Source: Calditrichota bacterium
Lineage (GTDB): Bacteria; CLD3
Assembly: GCA_008501735.1 (NCBI GenBank)
Contig: QQUF01000016.1
Span: 120,682-184,681 of the forward strand
Direction of reading: 5' to 3'
Length of the DNA stretch: 64,000 nt
Shown in pieces: positions 45,468 to 54,486 of the stretch. A model generated the notes under the pieces. That model did not search any database. It was not told the origin of the DNA and saw only the letters and a list, made by a program, of their open reading frames with translations. Position 1 is the first letter of the stretch; each line of letters starts with the position of its first letter. Position numbers and translations under genes: made by a program.

Positions 45468-45818
45468 TTAGATTAATTCAAGAACATTCTCAGGTGGTCT
45501 TCCGAGAACCGCTTTTTCGCCTGTTACAACGATTGGTCTTTCAATTAATTTTGGATTTTCAACTAAAGTTTTAATCCATTCTTTTCTGCTTAGACTTACA
45601 TTTTTCAAATTCAAATCTTTATAAATTTGCTCACCTTTTCTCACGATTTCTTGAGGCTCTTTTCCTAACTTTTGGAGAATTGAGTCAAGTTCGGTTTCCG
45701 AAGGCGGAGTTTCCAAGTAATTTACGATTTCAAAATTTGCATTTTTTTCTTCTAAAATTGCTAAAGTGTTTCTGCTTTTTGAACATCGATTGTTGTGATA
45801 GATTTTAATTTCTGACAT
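45468..45818 (-). CDS. arsC: ArsC-family reductase (Spx/arsenate reductase fold)
   Basis: This 116-residue protein has the ArsC signature HNNRCSKSRNT with redox Cys12, the middle helix NFEIVNYLETPPSETEL and the C-terminal VTGEKAVLGRPPENVL. The ATG at 45818 is preferred to 45833 because AAAGGT lies just upstream as the ribosome site. It uses glutathione or glutaredoxin to reduce arsenate, or acts as an Spx-like regulator. No arsB or acr3 is close. The gene is followed by the small membrane protein and OppC. Confidence 0.88.
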   Translation of the reverse strand: MSEIKIYHNNRCSKSRNTLAILEEKNANFEIVNYLETPPSETELDSILQKLGKEPQEIVRKGEQIYKDLNLKNVSLSRKEWIKTLVENPKLIERPIVVTGEKAVLGRPPENVLELI

Positions 45819-45866
45819 TTTTTTACCTTTCAAAACTGTAAATAGGTTATCTGTTTTTGTCTTTTA

Positions 45867-46577
45867 TTAATACTTCTGAAAAATATATTTTCTATGGTAA
45901 GCTAAATATTCTTCTCTACCTTGAATCGGTAGTTCATCAATAATTTGTAAGTGTTCAATATTAATTCTTTTTATATTTTCTTTTGATAGTTTTTTTGAGA
46001 TTAAAATTTCTTTTTTAGAGGTGAAAGTTATTAATCCAACTCCTTTATCAAAAAGTTTATCAAATAAAGGCGATAACAAAAATCCATTTTGGGGATTTAA
46101 TCTTTCCAAATTATCACTGTAAATCCAAGGTCTTATGTGGCTAGCAACTAATAATTTTTTATCGTCAATTTTTGTAATAGGACATTTCTTTAATTCTTTA
46201 AGTAGTTGTTTACGAAATTTTTCTTGTCCTACTCTGACATTCTGGATTATTTCTTTTTCTGTAATTGGAGTTTGGGAATTCCTTTGAAAAACTATTTCAT
46301 CTCCTATAAAATCAAAATTCCCAATATTTTCTTCTTCGACTTTATTAATAAAGTTGGTTAAAGCATAAACTCCGTAAGCAATTCTTATAAATCTAATATC
46401 CCTCTGAACTCTCTCTTGAATAGTGTTGTCTGGAGTTTTACCAGTTTTCTGTCTATACTTTTCGATATTTTTATAAATTAACTTTAAAGGAGCAAATCCA
46501 CCATTGTCTTGCATTACTTTTTCTATTGCATCTGAATAAGTCAATTCCTCCGAAAATTTTCGTGAAATGTCAGCCAT
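45867..46577 (-). CDS. HARE-HTH plus HNH endonuclease (restriction-like)
   Basis: This 236-residue protein has an N-terminal HARE-HTH/winged-helix domain (YSDAIEKVMQDNGGFAPL, TPDNTIQERVQRDIRFI) and a C-terminal HNH domain (CPITKI, LLVASHIRPW, RLNPQNGFLLSPLFDKLFDKG). Such fusions often cut modified DNA or act with methylase systems. The catalytic His and Asn of HNH are present; the third HNH histidine is replaced, as in some related restriction enzymes. The ATG at 46577 is chosen because the earlier ATG at 46592 lies in the terminator hairpin of the upstream Tricorn gene. No methyltransferase is nearby. Confidence 0.75.
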   Translation of the reverse strand: MADISRKFSEELTYSDAIEKVMQDNGGFAPLKLIYKNIEKYRQKTGKTPDNTIQERVQRDIRFIRIAYGVYALTNFINKVEEENIGNFDFIGDEIVFQRNSQTPITEKEIIQNVRVGQEKFRKQLLKELKKCPITKIDDKKLLVASHIRPWIYSDNLERLNPQNGFLLSPLFDKLFDKGVGLITFTSKKEILISKKLSKENIKRINIEHLQIIDELPIQGREEYLAYHRKYIFQKY

Positions 46578-46595
46578 AAACTTTCCAAACAAAAA

Positions 46596-46617
46596 GGACA
46601 GTGAAAATTCACTGCCC
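46596..46617 (-). terminator. Terminator of the Tricorn gene
   Basis: On the minus strand, GGGCAGTGAA / TTCACTGTCC (10-bp stem, one G-U pair, minimal loop) is followed by five T. Confidence 0.75.
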
Positions 46618-46627
46618 TAATTTTAAT

Positions 46628-49600
46628 CTACTTTTTGTTTTTCGGTAACTTTGGAGCAGCCAAGTTTGGTCTTGGTGTAAACTCTGGTCTCAAAGGATTG
46701 TAGTCAGGAGATTTCATTGACTTGAGAATCTCTTCAATTCCTTTATCAAGTTGAGGGTCTTTTCCCTTGACGTAATCTTGTGGAGAAATATCAACTACAA
46801 TGTCTGGGTCAGTTCCGTAATTTTCAACTCCCCAATGAACATCTTTGAACCAAAATGAAAATTCAGGTTGAGTTGTAACAGTTCCGTCAACTAAACTGTG
46901 TCTTGGCCAAATGCCAATTACACCACCCCAAGTTCTTGTTCCGATTAAAGTTCCAAGTCCCATTAATTTAAAACAATGACTAAAAATGTCTCCGTCAGAA
47001 CCTGCATTCTCGTTTGTGAGAGCAACGATTGAACCAAGAACTGTATGAGAAGGATAAGTTACAGCTTTTGCCCAACGCTGTTCGTCGTAACCAAGTCTCT
47101 TACGAGCTAATTTTTCGAGTAAAAGAGGAGAAACGTGACCACCTCCATTAAACCTAACATCAACAATCAAAGATTCATTTTCGACTTCCGTTAAGTAGTA
47201 ACGGTGAAATTCTGCGAATCCGTCAGGTCCCATATTTGGAACGTGAACGTAACCAACTTTGCCTTTTGATTTTTCGTGAACGTATTTTCTATTATTTTCA
47301 ACCCATTCTCTGTAACGTAAAGCAGTTTCACTTCTTAAAGTTGTAATTGTAACGTTACGAACTTTTCGACCGCTTTTAACTGTAAGAACAATTTCTCCAC
47401 CTGCGTGATTTACAAGCATTTCGTTTGGAGAAACATCTTTACCAACTTCTATTCCGTCAACTTTAACGATTTGGTCGCCGACGTTAATGTTAATTCCTGG
47501 TTGTGAAAGTGGTGAAGAGCTTTTTGCGTCCCAACAATCGCCTTCAGGAATGTGTGAGACAACCCAAGCATTCTTCTTGCTGTCGAAGTTTAAATCAGCT
47601 CCGAGTTTACCGACTGAGTAATGAGGAAAACCTCTGTAATCTCCGCCCATTTCGTAAGCGTGTGAAGTTCCGAGTTCTCCTGCAACCTCCCACATTATGT
47701 CTGAAAATTCGCTTCGAGTACTAACTTTTGAGACAAGTGGAAAATATCTTTCGTGAACTTTTTTCCAATCAATTTGAGCCATATCTTCTGTCCAATAATG
47801 GTCTCTTTGGAGTCTCCAAGCTTCTGAGAACATTTGTTCCCATTCTGCAATTGGAGTTACCGAAACCTTAACTCTGTTGAGGGCAATCCAGCCTGCTTCT
47901 TTAGGAGTAAGATTTTTTCTGCTGTCTTTTGTACTTTCGCCTGCACGAACTGCACGAAGTTTTCTACCTGTTCTATACATCAAAGTTTTTCGGTCACGTG
48001 AGACTTTAAAACTTGAAACACCGCTAATCAAATTTTCTGTTTTGTAATCTTCAAAGTCGTAAGTGAGAAGAGTTCCTTTTGAACCACCTTCTTCATTTTC
48101 GTCTTCAAGGCTTCCTTGAATCGGGTAGTTTGTGAAAAGAACTTTGTCAATGATTCCCCAAATTTGACCATAATTTCCGATTGGAACTGGGAAAGAAAGA
48201 ATTCTATTTTTAATTCCATCAAAATCAATTTCTACTTTTGTTGATTCTGCTTGTTCTTCGTGAGCCTTTTTAGCTTGCATCTTTTCGAGCATTGATTGTG
48301 CTTCTGGAGGTCTTGGTACAGGAATAAAAGGAGAAGGAGTATCTTTTTGCAAAGTAATCAAGTAAGGTCTTGAAGAACGTGGAAAGTTCAAATCAAAGTA
48401 AACTGTGTCGTAAACTGGATTGAGTTCGCGATTTGATAAGAAGTATAAATATTTTCCTTCAGGATCAAAAGACGGTGAGTAACTTGTGAAGTCAGAAGTT
48501 GTAACTTTATGGGTCTCGCCTGTTTTTACATCGCAAATTTTGATGCAAGAAGTGTTTGGAGTTTCAGGGAAATCGTAAGCAATCCAACGACCATCTGGCG
48601 ACCAAGCAATGCTTTCTACTCTTCCGTGTTCCGAACGTTCGATGTAAAGTTTTTTCTTAGCTTTCAAATCAATAATCATCACATCGTGTCTGTTGTTTGA
48701 TAAAGCAACTTTATCTTCTTTTGGAGAAATTTTCATAAGAAGTGGTAAACCGATGTCAATTTTGTCTAATTTGACAGGCTTTTTTGTTCCGTCAACTGTG
48801 AAAATTATTAATCTTTCGTCGCCTTTTTCGTCAGAGGTTGCGACAATTCTTTCTCCGTCATTTAACCAACGGCAAAGTCTATAACGAACTCCATTTCTTG
48901 CTCCGTGTTGTGAAACTGGACCTTCCCAGTTCGCCATTGTAATTGCTTTTCCACGAACTGTAAGAGCAACAGAATGACCTTTTGGGTGCAAAGAATAGTC
49001 TTCCAAAAATCGTGAAGGATTTACAAATTTTCTGTTAAGTTGAACTTGTGGACTGTTGAGTTCGATTTTAATTTCCTGAGATTTGTTTGCTACAATATCT
49101 AAGGAAAATATTTTCCCGCCTGCTTGGTAAACGATATTTTCTCCGTCAGTTGAAGGGTTTCTTGCAAAAAAATCATCGTGGTCTGTGTGTCTTGTTAAAT
49201 CTTCGCCGTCCAAGTTTGCCGAGTAAATATTTCCGTAACCTTCGTGGTCACTAATGAAATAAATTCTTTCACCAAGCCACATTGGGTTTGTCAAATTTCC
49301 TTTGAGAGTGATGAATCTGTGGTAATTTCCTTTACCTTTTGTGTCAATCCAAATGTCGCCTGCAGTTCCACCTCTGTAACGTTTCCATTTTGCAGCGTCA
49401 ACTGTGTTTCTTCCGATAACAGCTTTGTTTTTGCTTCCGTAAGAAATTGTCATTGCCGGTCCTGTTGGAAGCATTTTGGGCTGACCACCTTCAACACTGA
49501 CAGAATAAATTCTGAAATATTTTAGGAAAGGACTTCCGACATTGTTTGCAAAGATTATCGATTTACTGTCTTCTGACCAACCGATTGTCATACAATTGCT

Positions 49601-49858
49601 ACCGAGAAAAGTAATTCTTTTTGCTCTTCCACCTTCGGAAGGCATAACGTAAATTTCTGTATGACCTTCGTCAACTCCAGTAAAAGCTAAGAGTTTTCCG
49701 TCTGGTGAAATCGAAGGACGTGAAACATCTCCGAGATTTGAGGTAAGTCTTCTTGCAACTCCTCCTTTTGTTGAAACTTCCCATAAATCATCGTCAGAGA
49801 CAAAAACAATTTTCTCATTTCTGATGCTTGGAAATCTAAAATAGCCATTATCAGGCAT
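46628..49858 (-). CDS. Tricorn-type protease (S41, PDZ, TolB-like propellers)
   Basis: This 1076-residue protein has two groups of beta-propeller repeats (about 20-320 and 330-640: VSRPSISPDGKLLAFTGV, AWSPDGRWIAYDFPETP). A PDZ domain (about 750-835) and a C-terminal S41-type catalytic domain follow (EAWRLQRDHYWTEDM with the Tricorn His region near residue 690, and the nucleophile Ser954 in NENAGSDGDIFSHCFK). There is no signal peptide, so it is cytoplasmic like archaeal Tricorn, degrading peptides released by other proteases. It lies alone with a terminator after it. Confidence 0.92.
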   Translation of the reverse strand: MPDNGYFRFPSIRNEKIVFVSDDDLWEVSTKGGVARRLTSNLGDVSRPSISPDGKLLAFTGVDEGHTEIYVMPSEGGRAKRITFLGSNCMTIGWSEDSKSIIFANNVGSPFLKYFRIYSVSVEGGQPKMLPTGPAMTISYGSKNKAVIGRNTVDAAKWKRYRGGTAGDIWIDTKGKGNYHRFITLKGNLTNPMWLGERIYFISDHEGYGNIYSANLDGEDLTRHTDHDDFFARNPSTDGENIVYQAGGKIFSLDIVANKSQEIKIELNSPQVQLNRKFVNPSRFLEDYSLHPKGHSVALTVRGKAITMANWEGPVSQHGARNGVRYRLCRWLNDGERIVATSDEKGDERLIIFTVDGTKKPVKLDKIDIGLPLLMKISPKEDKVALSNNRHDVMIIDLKAKKKLYIERSEHGRVESIAWSPDGRWIAYDFPETPNTSCIKICDVKTGETHKVTTSDFTSYSPSFDPEGKYLYFLSNRELNPVYDTVYFDLNFPRSSRPYLITLQKDTPSPFIPVPRPPEAQSMLEKMQAKKAHEEQAESTKVEIDFDGIKNRILSFPVPIGNYGQIWGIIDKVLFTNYPIQGSLEDENEEGGSKGTLLTYDFEDYKTENLISGVSSFKVSRDRKTLMYRTGRKLRAVRAGESTKDSRKNLTPKEAGWIALNRVKVSVTPIAEWEQMFSEAWRLQRDHYWTEDMAQIDWKKVHERYFPLVSKVSTRSEFSDIMWEVAGELGTSHAYEMGGDYRGFPHYSVGKLGADLNFDSKKNAWVVSHIPEGDCWDAKSSSPLSQPGININVGDQIVKVDGIEVGKDVSPNEMLVNHAGGEIVLTVKSGRKVRNVTITTLRSETALRYREWVENNRKYVHEKSKGKVGYVHVPNMGPDGFAEFHRYYLTEVENESLIVDVRFNGGGHVSPLLLEKLARKRLGYDEQRWAKAVTYPSHTVLGSIVALTNENAGSDGDIFSHCFKLMGLGTLIGTRTWGGVIGIWPRHSLVDGTVTTQPEFSFWFKDVHWGVENYGTDPDIVVDISPQDYVKGKDPQLDKGIEEILKSMKSPDYNPLRPEFTPRPNLAAPKLPKNKK

Positions 49859-49952
49859 AAATTTTCTCCTAGTTTGAGTAGTATTTTCTGCTGTTAAGTT
49901 CTAAGAAACTCAAAAGTTTAGAACTCAAATAAGCATTAACTACAATTTATCT

Positions 49953-51350
49953 TTAATTAATTTCATATTTTTTCATTAGTCTATAAAAAGTTGCTCTTCC
50001 TAAACCTAAAGTTTTAGCAGCAACGCTAATATTTTTGTTAGCCAAATTGTAAGCAACTTCAATTGCCTTAAACTTAATAAATTCAAACTCAGGCACTTCG
50101 TTTAAATTATTAAATTCAAATAAAGTCTTTGAATTTAATGAGATTTTTGGTTCTATTGAATCTCCAATCGGCAAATCACCTTCAGTAATTTCTTCGTCAG
50201 AAATCAAAACGCATCTTTCAATCATATTTTCAAGCTCACGAATATTTCCGGGCCAATCGTACATTAAAAGAAATTTTGAAGCAGATTTTGAAAACGATTT
50301 AGTTTGTAGTTTGAACTTTTGACAAAATTTGTCCGAGAAAAAATTTGCTAATAAAATTATGTCTTCAGTTCGTTCCCGAAGTGGTGGCAAATTTATTGGA
50401 AAAGTATTAAGTCGGTAGTAAAGGTCCTCCCGAAAATTTCCATTCTTTACTTCTGTTTCTAAATCTTTATTTGTAGCAGAAAGGATTCTTGCATTAGTTT
50501 TGGTAATTCCTTCACCACCGACTTGTGTGAATTCTCCTTCTTGAATCACTCGTAAAAGTTTGGCTTGAAGCTCAACGTGAAGCTCACCGATTTCATCAAG
50601 GAAAATTGTTCCGTTGTTTGCTAATTCAAATTTGCCTTTTCGGCTTGAAACTGCTCCAGTGAAAGCACCTTTTACGTGTCCGAAAAGTTCGCTTTCTAAC
50701 AAATCTTTAGGAATTGCAGCACAATTTAAAACTACAAATGGTCCGTTTTTTCTGTGACTATTGTAATGAATTGCTTTAGCGATAAGTTCTTTTCCTGTTC
50801 CACTTTCTCCCAAAATCATAACAGTTACGTCATTAGTTAAAGTCTTTTCAATTAAGTTAAAGACTCTTTGCATTTTGGGGCTATTGCTAATAATATTTGG
50901 GAAACTGACTTGCTCACTTACTAAAGCTCTTAATCTACTAACTTCTTTTCGCAGAGAGGAATTTTTTACAGCATTTCTAAGTAGAATTTCAAATTTGTCG
51001 AAGTCTTCAATTGGCTTAGTAAGATAATCGTAAGCTCCAAGTCGAATCGCATTTACAGCAGTGTCTATCACATTCTGAGCGGAAATTACAATTACAGGAA
51101 TTTCATTTTTATTTTCTTTAAGACGTTTAAGAACTGTAATTCCGTCAATGTTCGGCATCATTAAATCAAGAAGAATTACGTCAGGAAATTCGTTGTCTTT
51201 ACCAAAGTTTTTTAAGAAATCCTCACCGTCTTCAAAACATCTGACTTTACATTGCAGAGCGTAAGAAATCCAATCTTCAAAGACTTCTCTGACAATTGGT
51301 TCATCGTCAACAATATAAATTAATGTGTCTTTTGTAACGTCTGGTTCCAT
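49953..51350 (-). CDS. Sigma-54-dependent response regulator (NtrC family)
   Basis: This 465-residue protein has a receiver domain (acceptor Asp62 in ILLDLMMPN, Lys113 in YLTKPI), a sigma-54 AAA+ domain (Walker A GESGTGKE near 181, GAFTGA near 245, Walker B GTIFLDEIGEL) and a C-terminal Fis-type HTH (AAKTLGLGRATFYRLMKKY). It should activate RpoN promoters after phosphorylation by an unknown kinase, as no histidine kinase is adjacent. No -24/-12 promoter was recognised near it. Confidence 0.94.
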   Translation of the reverse strand: MEPDVTKDTLIYIVDDEPIVREVFEDWISYALQCKVRCFEDGEDFLKNFGKDNEFPDVILLDLMMPNIDGITVLKRLKENKNEIPVIVISAQNVIDTAVNAIRLGAYDYLTKPIEDFDKFEILLRNAVKNSSLRKEVSRLRALVSEQVSFPNIISNSPKMQRVFNLIEKTLTNDVTVMILGESGTGKELIAKAIHYNSHRKNGPFVVLNCAAIPKDLLESELFGHVKGAFTGAVSSRKGKFELANNGTIFLDEIGELHVELQAKLLRVIQEGEFTQVGGEGITKTNARILSATNKDLETEVKNGNFREDLYYRLNTFPINLPPLRERTEDIILLANFFSDKFCQKFKLQTKSFSKSASKFLLMYDWPGNIRELENMIERCVLISDEEITEGDLPIGDSIEPKISLNSKTLFEFNNLNEVPEFEFIKFKAIEVAYNLANKNISVAAKTLGLGRATFYRLMKKYEIN

Positions 51351-51443
51351 AAAAATCTTAATTTTGAATGTTTGAAAATAAACTTAAAAGTAAGAAAATG
51401 TTTTGTACACAACAACGTAGAAATTTTGTAAAAACTACTGTTT

Positions 51444-51860
51444 CTAAAGTGTAGAAACTGGTTGACGAGACCGAAACCCACCTTCTAAAGTATGCCAAAA
51501 TTCAATCTCCTTTTCGCCAAGTTGCCAACAAAGCCAAACTTGTTCTCCATTCTCACGAATCGCAAGCCAATCTACAAGTCCGTTAATTGCTCCTTTTGAA
51601 AGACATCCGACTTCTTCAAGTTCATTTAAAATGCCTCTGATTTCTTGCTCAAGTTCTTCAATTTTGAGTTTTACATCTTCTTTGGTAATCTCTTCCTGAA
51701 CAGGTCTATTTCTTACTAAGTCTTGCAAAATTTTTGAAAAATATCTAAACCTTTTAGCAGAAAGCTGCAAATCCTCAACAATTTTTTTTACGTAAGGAAG
51801 TGTTTTTTGTGCTTCTTCGAGAGTGAAAATTTTTAGCTTATCAAATTCTGGAAAATTCAT
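51444..51860 (-). CDS. DUF2203 family protein
   Basis: This 138-residue protein fits the DUF2203 pattern: FTLEEAQKTLPYVKKIVEDL at the start, a long helical middle (LEQEIRGILNELEEVGCLSKG) and the C-terminal VWLCWQLGEKEIEFWHTLEGGF. The function of the family is unknown. It is cytoplasmic. It is divergent from the carboxyltransferase gene, with a 170-base intergenic region that holds the promoter of the acyl-CoA cluster. Confidence 0.85.
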   Translation of the reverse strand: MNFPEFDKLKIFTLEEAQKTLPYVKKIVEDLQLSAKRFRYFSKILQDLVRNRPVQEEITKEDVKLKIEELEQEIRGILNELEEVGCLSKGAINGLVDWLAIRENGEQVWLCWQLGEKEIEFWHTLEGGFRSRQPVSTL

Positions 51861-51952
51861 TGTGTAAAATTCATTTCTTGAGTTAAACTTTAGCTAACCA
51901 AATTAATTAGTTAGTTCAAAATTCAAAGTAATTTTTAAGCTAACTAAGTTGC

Positions 51953-51983
51953 TTGTAAAAATAGTTGTCAATTGTTATCTTTA
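51953..51983 (+). promoter_or_regulatory. Promoter of the acyl-CoA carboxylase cluster
   Basis: TTG (51953-51955), a 20-base spacer and TATCTTTA (51976-51983) lie 47 bases before the ATG. This is the same spacing as the tRNA promoters, with one mismatch in the -7 box. Confidence 0.5.
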
Positions 51984-52030
51984 CGGCTTCAAATTTTGTT
52001 AAATGAATTACAGATTTTAATGAGGATTAA

Positions 52031-53656
52031 ATGCTTCAGCACGACGAAAATTACAGAAAAAATATTGAGCATATGCAGGAATTGGTACTTGAAGCCCGAA
52101 CTCTACTCAGAAATGTTGAAATGGGAGGAGCGGAAAAGTACAGAGAACGTGAGAAAAAAAGAGGTAAACTTTTAGTTCGCGAGAGAATCGAAAAATTAAC
52201 CGATGAAAATTCTACTTTCTTAGAAATAGGTGCACTTTACGCTTACGACAATTACGACGGAGAAGCTCCTGCAATGGGAGTTGTAACAGGAATCGGACAA
52301 GTTGAAGGTCGTGAATGCGTGATTGTTGCAAATGACGCAACAGTAAAATCAGGTGCTTGGTATCCCGAAACAATCAAAAAAATCCTTCGTGCCCAAGAAG
52401 CCGCAATGCGTTGCAAAATTCCAATAATTTACCTTGTTGATTCAGCAGGTGTAAATTTGCCATATCAAGGAGGAGTTTTCCCAGGACAGTACGGAGCTGC
52501 GAGAATTTTTTATTACAATTCAATTATGCGACACCACTTAAAAGTTCCACAAATTTCGGCAGTTGTTGGACAATGCGTTGCAGGAGGAGCTTACTTACCT
52601 GCTCTAAGCGACGTAATAATTATGACTGACGGAGGAAGTTTTATGGGGCTTGGAGGACCGAATTTGGTCAAAGGTGCAACAGGTGAAAGTGTCAGCGGAG
52701 AAGTTCTTGGCGGAGCAGAAACTCACAACGCAATTAGTGGAGTTGCTCACTACATCGCAAAAGACGATTCAGATTGTATGAAAATGATTCGCAAACAAAT
52801 TTCTGAACTTCCACCTGTCCAACGAATGAATTTGACTTATAAAAAGTCGGTTGCTCCAAAATTAGATGAAAAAGATTTGATGGGAATTATTCCTGCCGAA
52901 CACCAAAAAGGTTACGAAACAAGAGACTTACTTTTACGAATTGTTGACGGAAGTGATTTTGATGAATTTCAACCTGAATTTGCAAAAGAAATGATTACAG
53001 GCTTTGCACGAATTGAAGGAATTCCTGTTGGTATTTTAGCAAACCAAAGACTCATCACAAAAACTCGTGGAAAAGTCAGAGTTGGCGGAGTAATTTACCC
53101 CGAAAGTGCAAAAAAATCTGAAGAATTTATCACTCTTTGTCAAAGACGAAATACACCAATTTTGTTCATTCAAGATGTTACAGGATTTATGATTGGTTCA
53201 GATGCAGAACATTCTGGAATTATTCGTTCAGGAGCAGGATTTGTAGAAGCAATGGCAACTTGCACAGTTCCCAAAATTGTTCTTACAACTTGTCACGCAA
53301 GTGGAGCAGGTTATTATGCAATGGCTGGACAAGGTTTTGACCCGGATTTCATTCTCAGTTTCCCAACAGGAAGAATGGGAGTGATGGAAGGTGAATCAGC
53401 TGTGAAAGCACTTTATGGACCTGCAATGGCAAAACTTGCAAAAGAAGGTAAAACTTTGGAAGATGACCCAAAACTCCAAGCTAATATTGAACACACAAGA
53501 GATGTTTATAACAAACAACTTTTGGCAACTTACGCTGCTGCAAGAGGTTTTGTTGATTCGATTGTTTTTCCGTTAGATGCAAGAAAGAATTTGGGAGTTG
53601 CACTTAGAGCAGCTGTTTCAAATTCAGGACCGCATCTTGGAGCTTTTCAGATTTAA
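52031..53656 (+). CDS. Acyl-CoA carboxylase carboxyltransferase subunit (methylcrotonyl/geranyl-CoA type)
   Basis: This 541-residue protein is a biotin-dependent carboxyltransferase beta subunit: IIYLVDSAGVNLPYQGGVFP near 140, the oxyanion motif GQCVAGGAYLPALSD near 183, SGEVLGGAETHNAISGVAHY near 228 and ATCHASGAGYYAMAGQGFDP near 425. The VFP...ARIFY region is closer to methylcrotonyl- or geranyl-CoA carboxylase than to propionyl-CoA carboxylase, but substrate use is inferred. It would form a complex with a biotin carboxylase/BCCP subunit not seen here. It starts the cluster with the FabL-like reductase 36 bases downstream. Confidence 0.9.
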   Translation: MLQHDENYRKNIEHMQELVLEARTLLRNVEMGGAEKYREREKKRGKLLVRERIEKLTDENSTFLEIGALYAYDNYDGEAPAMGVVTGIGQVEGRECVIVANDATVKSGAWYPETIKKILRAQEAAMRCKIPIIYLVDSAGVNLPYQGGVFPGQYGAARIFYYNSIMRHHLKVPQISAVVGQCVAGGAYLPALSDVIIMTDGGSFMGLGGPNLVKGATGESVSGEVLGGAETHNAISGVAHYIAKDDSDCMKMIRKQISELPPVQRMNLTYKKSVAPKLDEKDLMGIIPAEHQKGYETRDLLLRIVDGSDFDEFQPEFAKEMITGFARIEGIPVGILANQRLITKTRGKVRVGGVIYPESAKKSEEFITLCQRRNTPILFIQDVTGFMIGSDAEHSGIIRSGAGFVEAMATCTVPKIVLTTCHASGAGYYAMAGQGFDPDFILSFPTGRMGVMEGESAVKALYGPAMAKLAKEGKTLEDDPKLQANIEHTRDVYNKQLLATYAAARGFVDSIVFPLDARKNLGVALRAAVSNSGPHLGAFQI

Positions 53657-53692
53657 TTCAATTTTTGTAATTAATTTTTCTAAGGATAAAAA

Positions 53693-54454
53693 ATGATAAA
53701 CATCGACCTTACAGGCAAAAAAGTTTTGATTACAGGCGGTTCGAGAGGAATCGGAAGAGCAATTGCACTTGAACTTGCGAAAGCAGGAGCAGATATTGCA
53801 ATCAATTACGTTAGGCACAAAACACCTGCTCAAGAAGTTGCTGACGAAGTCAGAGCTCTTGGAAGAAAAGCAGTTGTTATTAAAGCAAATGTTGGTGATG
53901 ACAAACAATTAGATGCAATTTTTGAAAAGATTGATTCTGAGTTTGGTGGGCTTGACATTTTAGTTAGTAATGCAGCTTCAGGGGTTTTGAAAATGCTTGA
54001 TGAAGTTACAGAACGTCATTGGGATTGGACAATGGGAATTAATGCAGGAGCTTTTATTCCGCTTGTGCAAAGAGCCAAAAAAAGAATGCCTAAAGAAGGT
54101 GGAAAAGTCATTGCCGTTTCGAGTCTCGGAGCAATTCGTGCAATTCCGAACTACTCGCTTGTAGGTGCTTCAAAAGCCGCTTTGGAATCGCTTGTAAGAC
54201 ATATTTCTCTTGAACTTGCACCACTTGGAATTAATGTGAATTGTATTTCTGCTGGAGTTGTAGTAACTGATGCTTTGAAACATTTTCCGAACAGAGAAGA
54301 AATTATTAGCGAATCAATAAAACGAGTTCCTGCAGGTCGAATGGTAACTCCTGAAGATGTTGCGGAATTGGCAGTCTTTTTGTGTTCACCTTTAGCTTCG
54401 ATGATTCACGGACAAACAATCATTGTTGACGGTGGAATCTCAATTTGTGCGTAA
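53693..54454 (+). CDS. fabL: FabL-like enoyl-acyl-carrier-protein reductase (SDR)
   Basis: This 253-residue SDR closely resembles Bacillus FabL: NAD(P) loop GGSRGIGRAI (residues 15-24), SNAASGVLKML near 95, HWDWTMGINAGA near 113, DALKHFPNREEI near 200 and MIHGQTIIVDGG at the end. The catalytic pair is Tyr154 and Lys161 in the Y-x6-K spacing used by enoyl reductases, not the Y-x3-K of usual SDRs. It likely reduces enoyl-ACP or enoyl-CoA with NADPH. It lies between the carboxyltransferase and the AtuA-like gene in the same operon. Confidence 0.85.
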   Translation: MINIDLTGKKVLITGGSRGIGRAIALELAKAGADIAINYVRHKTPAQEVADEVRALGRKAVVIKANVGDDKQLDAIFEKIDSEFGGLDILVSNAASGVLKMLDEVTERHWDWTMGINAGAFIPLVQRAKKRMPKEGGKVIAVSSLGAIRAIPNYSLVGASKAALESLVRHISLELAPLGINVNCISAGVVVTDALKHFPNREEIISESIKRVPAGRMVTPEDVAELAVFLCSPLASMIHGQTIIVDGGISICA

Positions 54455-54486
54455 AATTTAAAATATAAAAATGGTTTAGACTTTAG

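Noticed and set aside
53693..54454. FabG-type 3-oxoacyl reductase
   Set aside because: The catalytic spacing is Y-x6-K and many FabL-specific segments match, so enoyl reductase is a better call.
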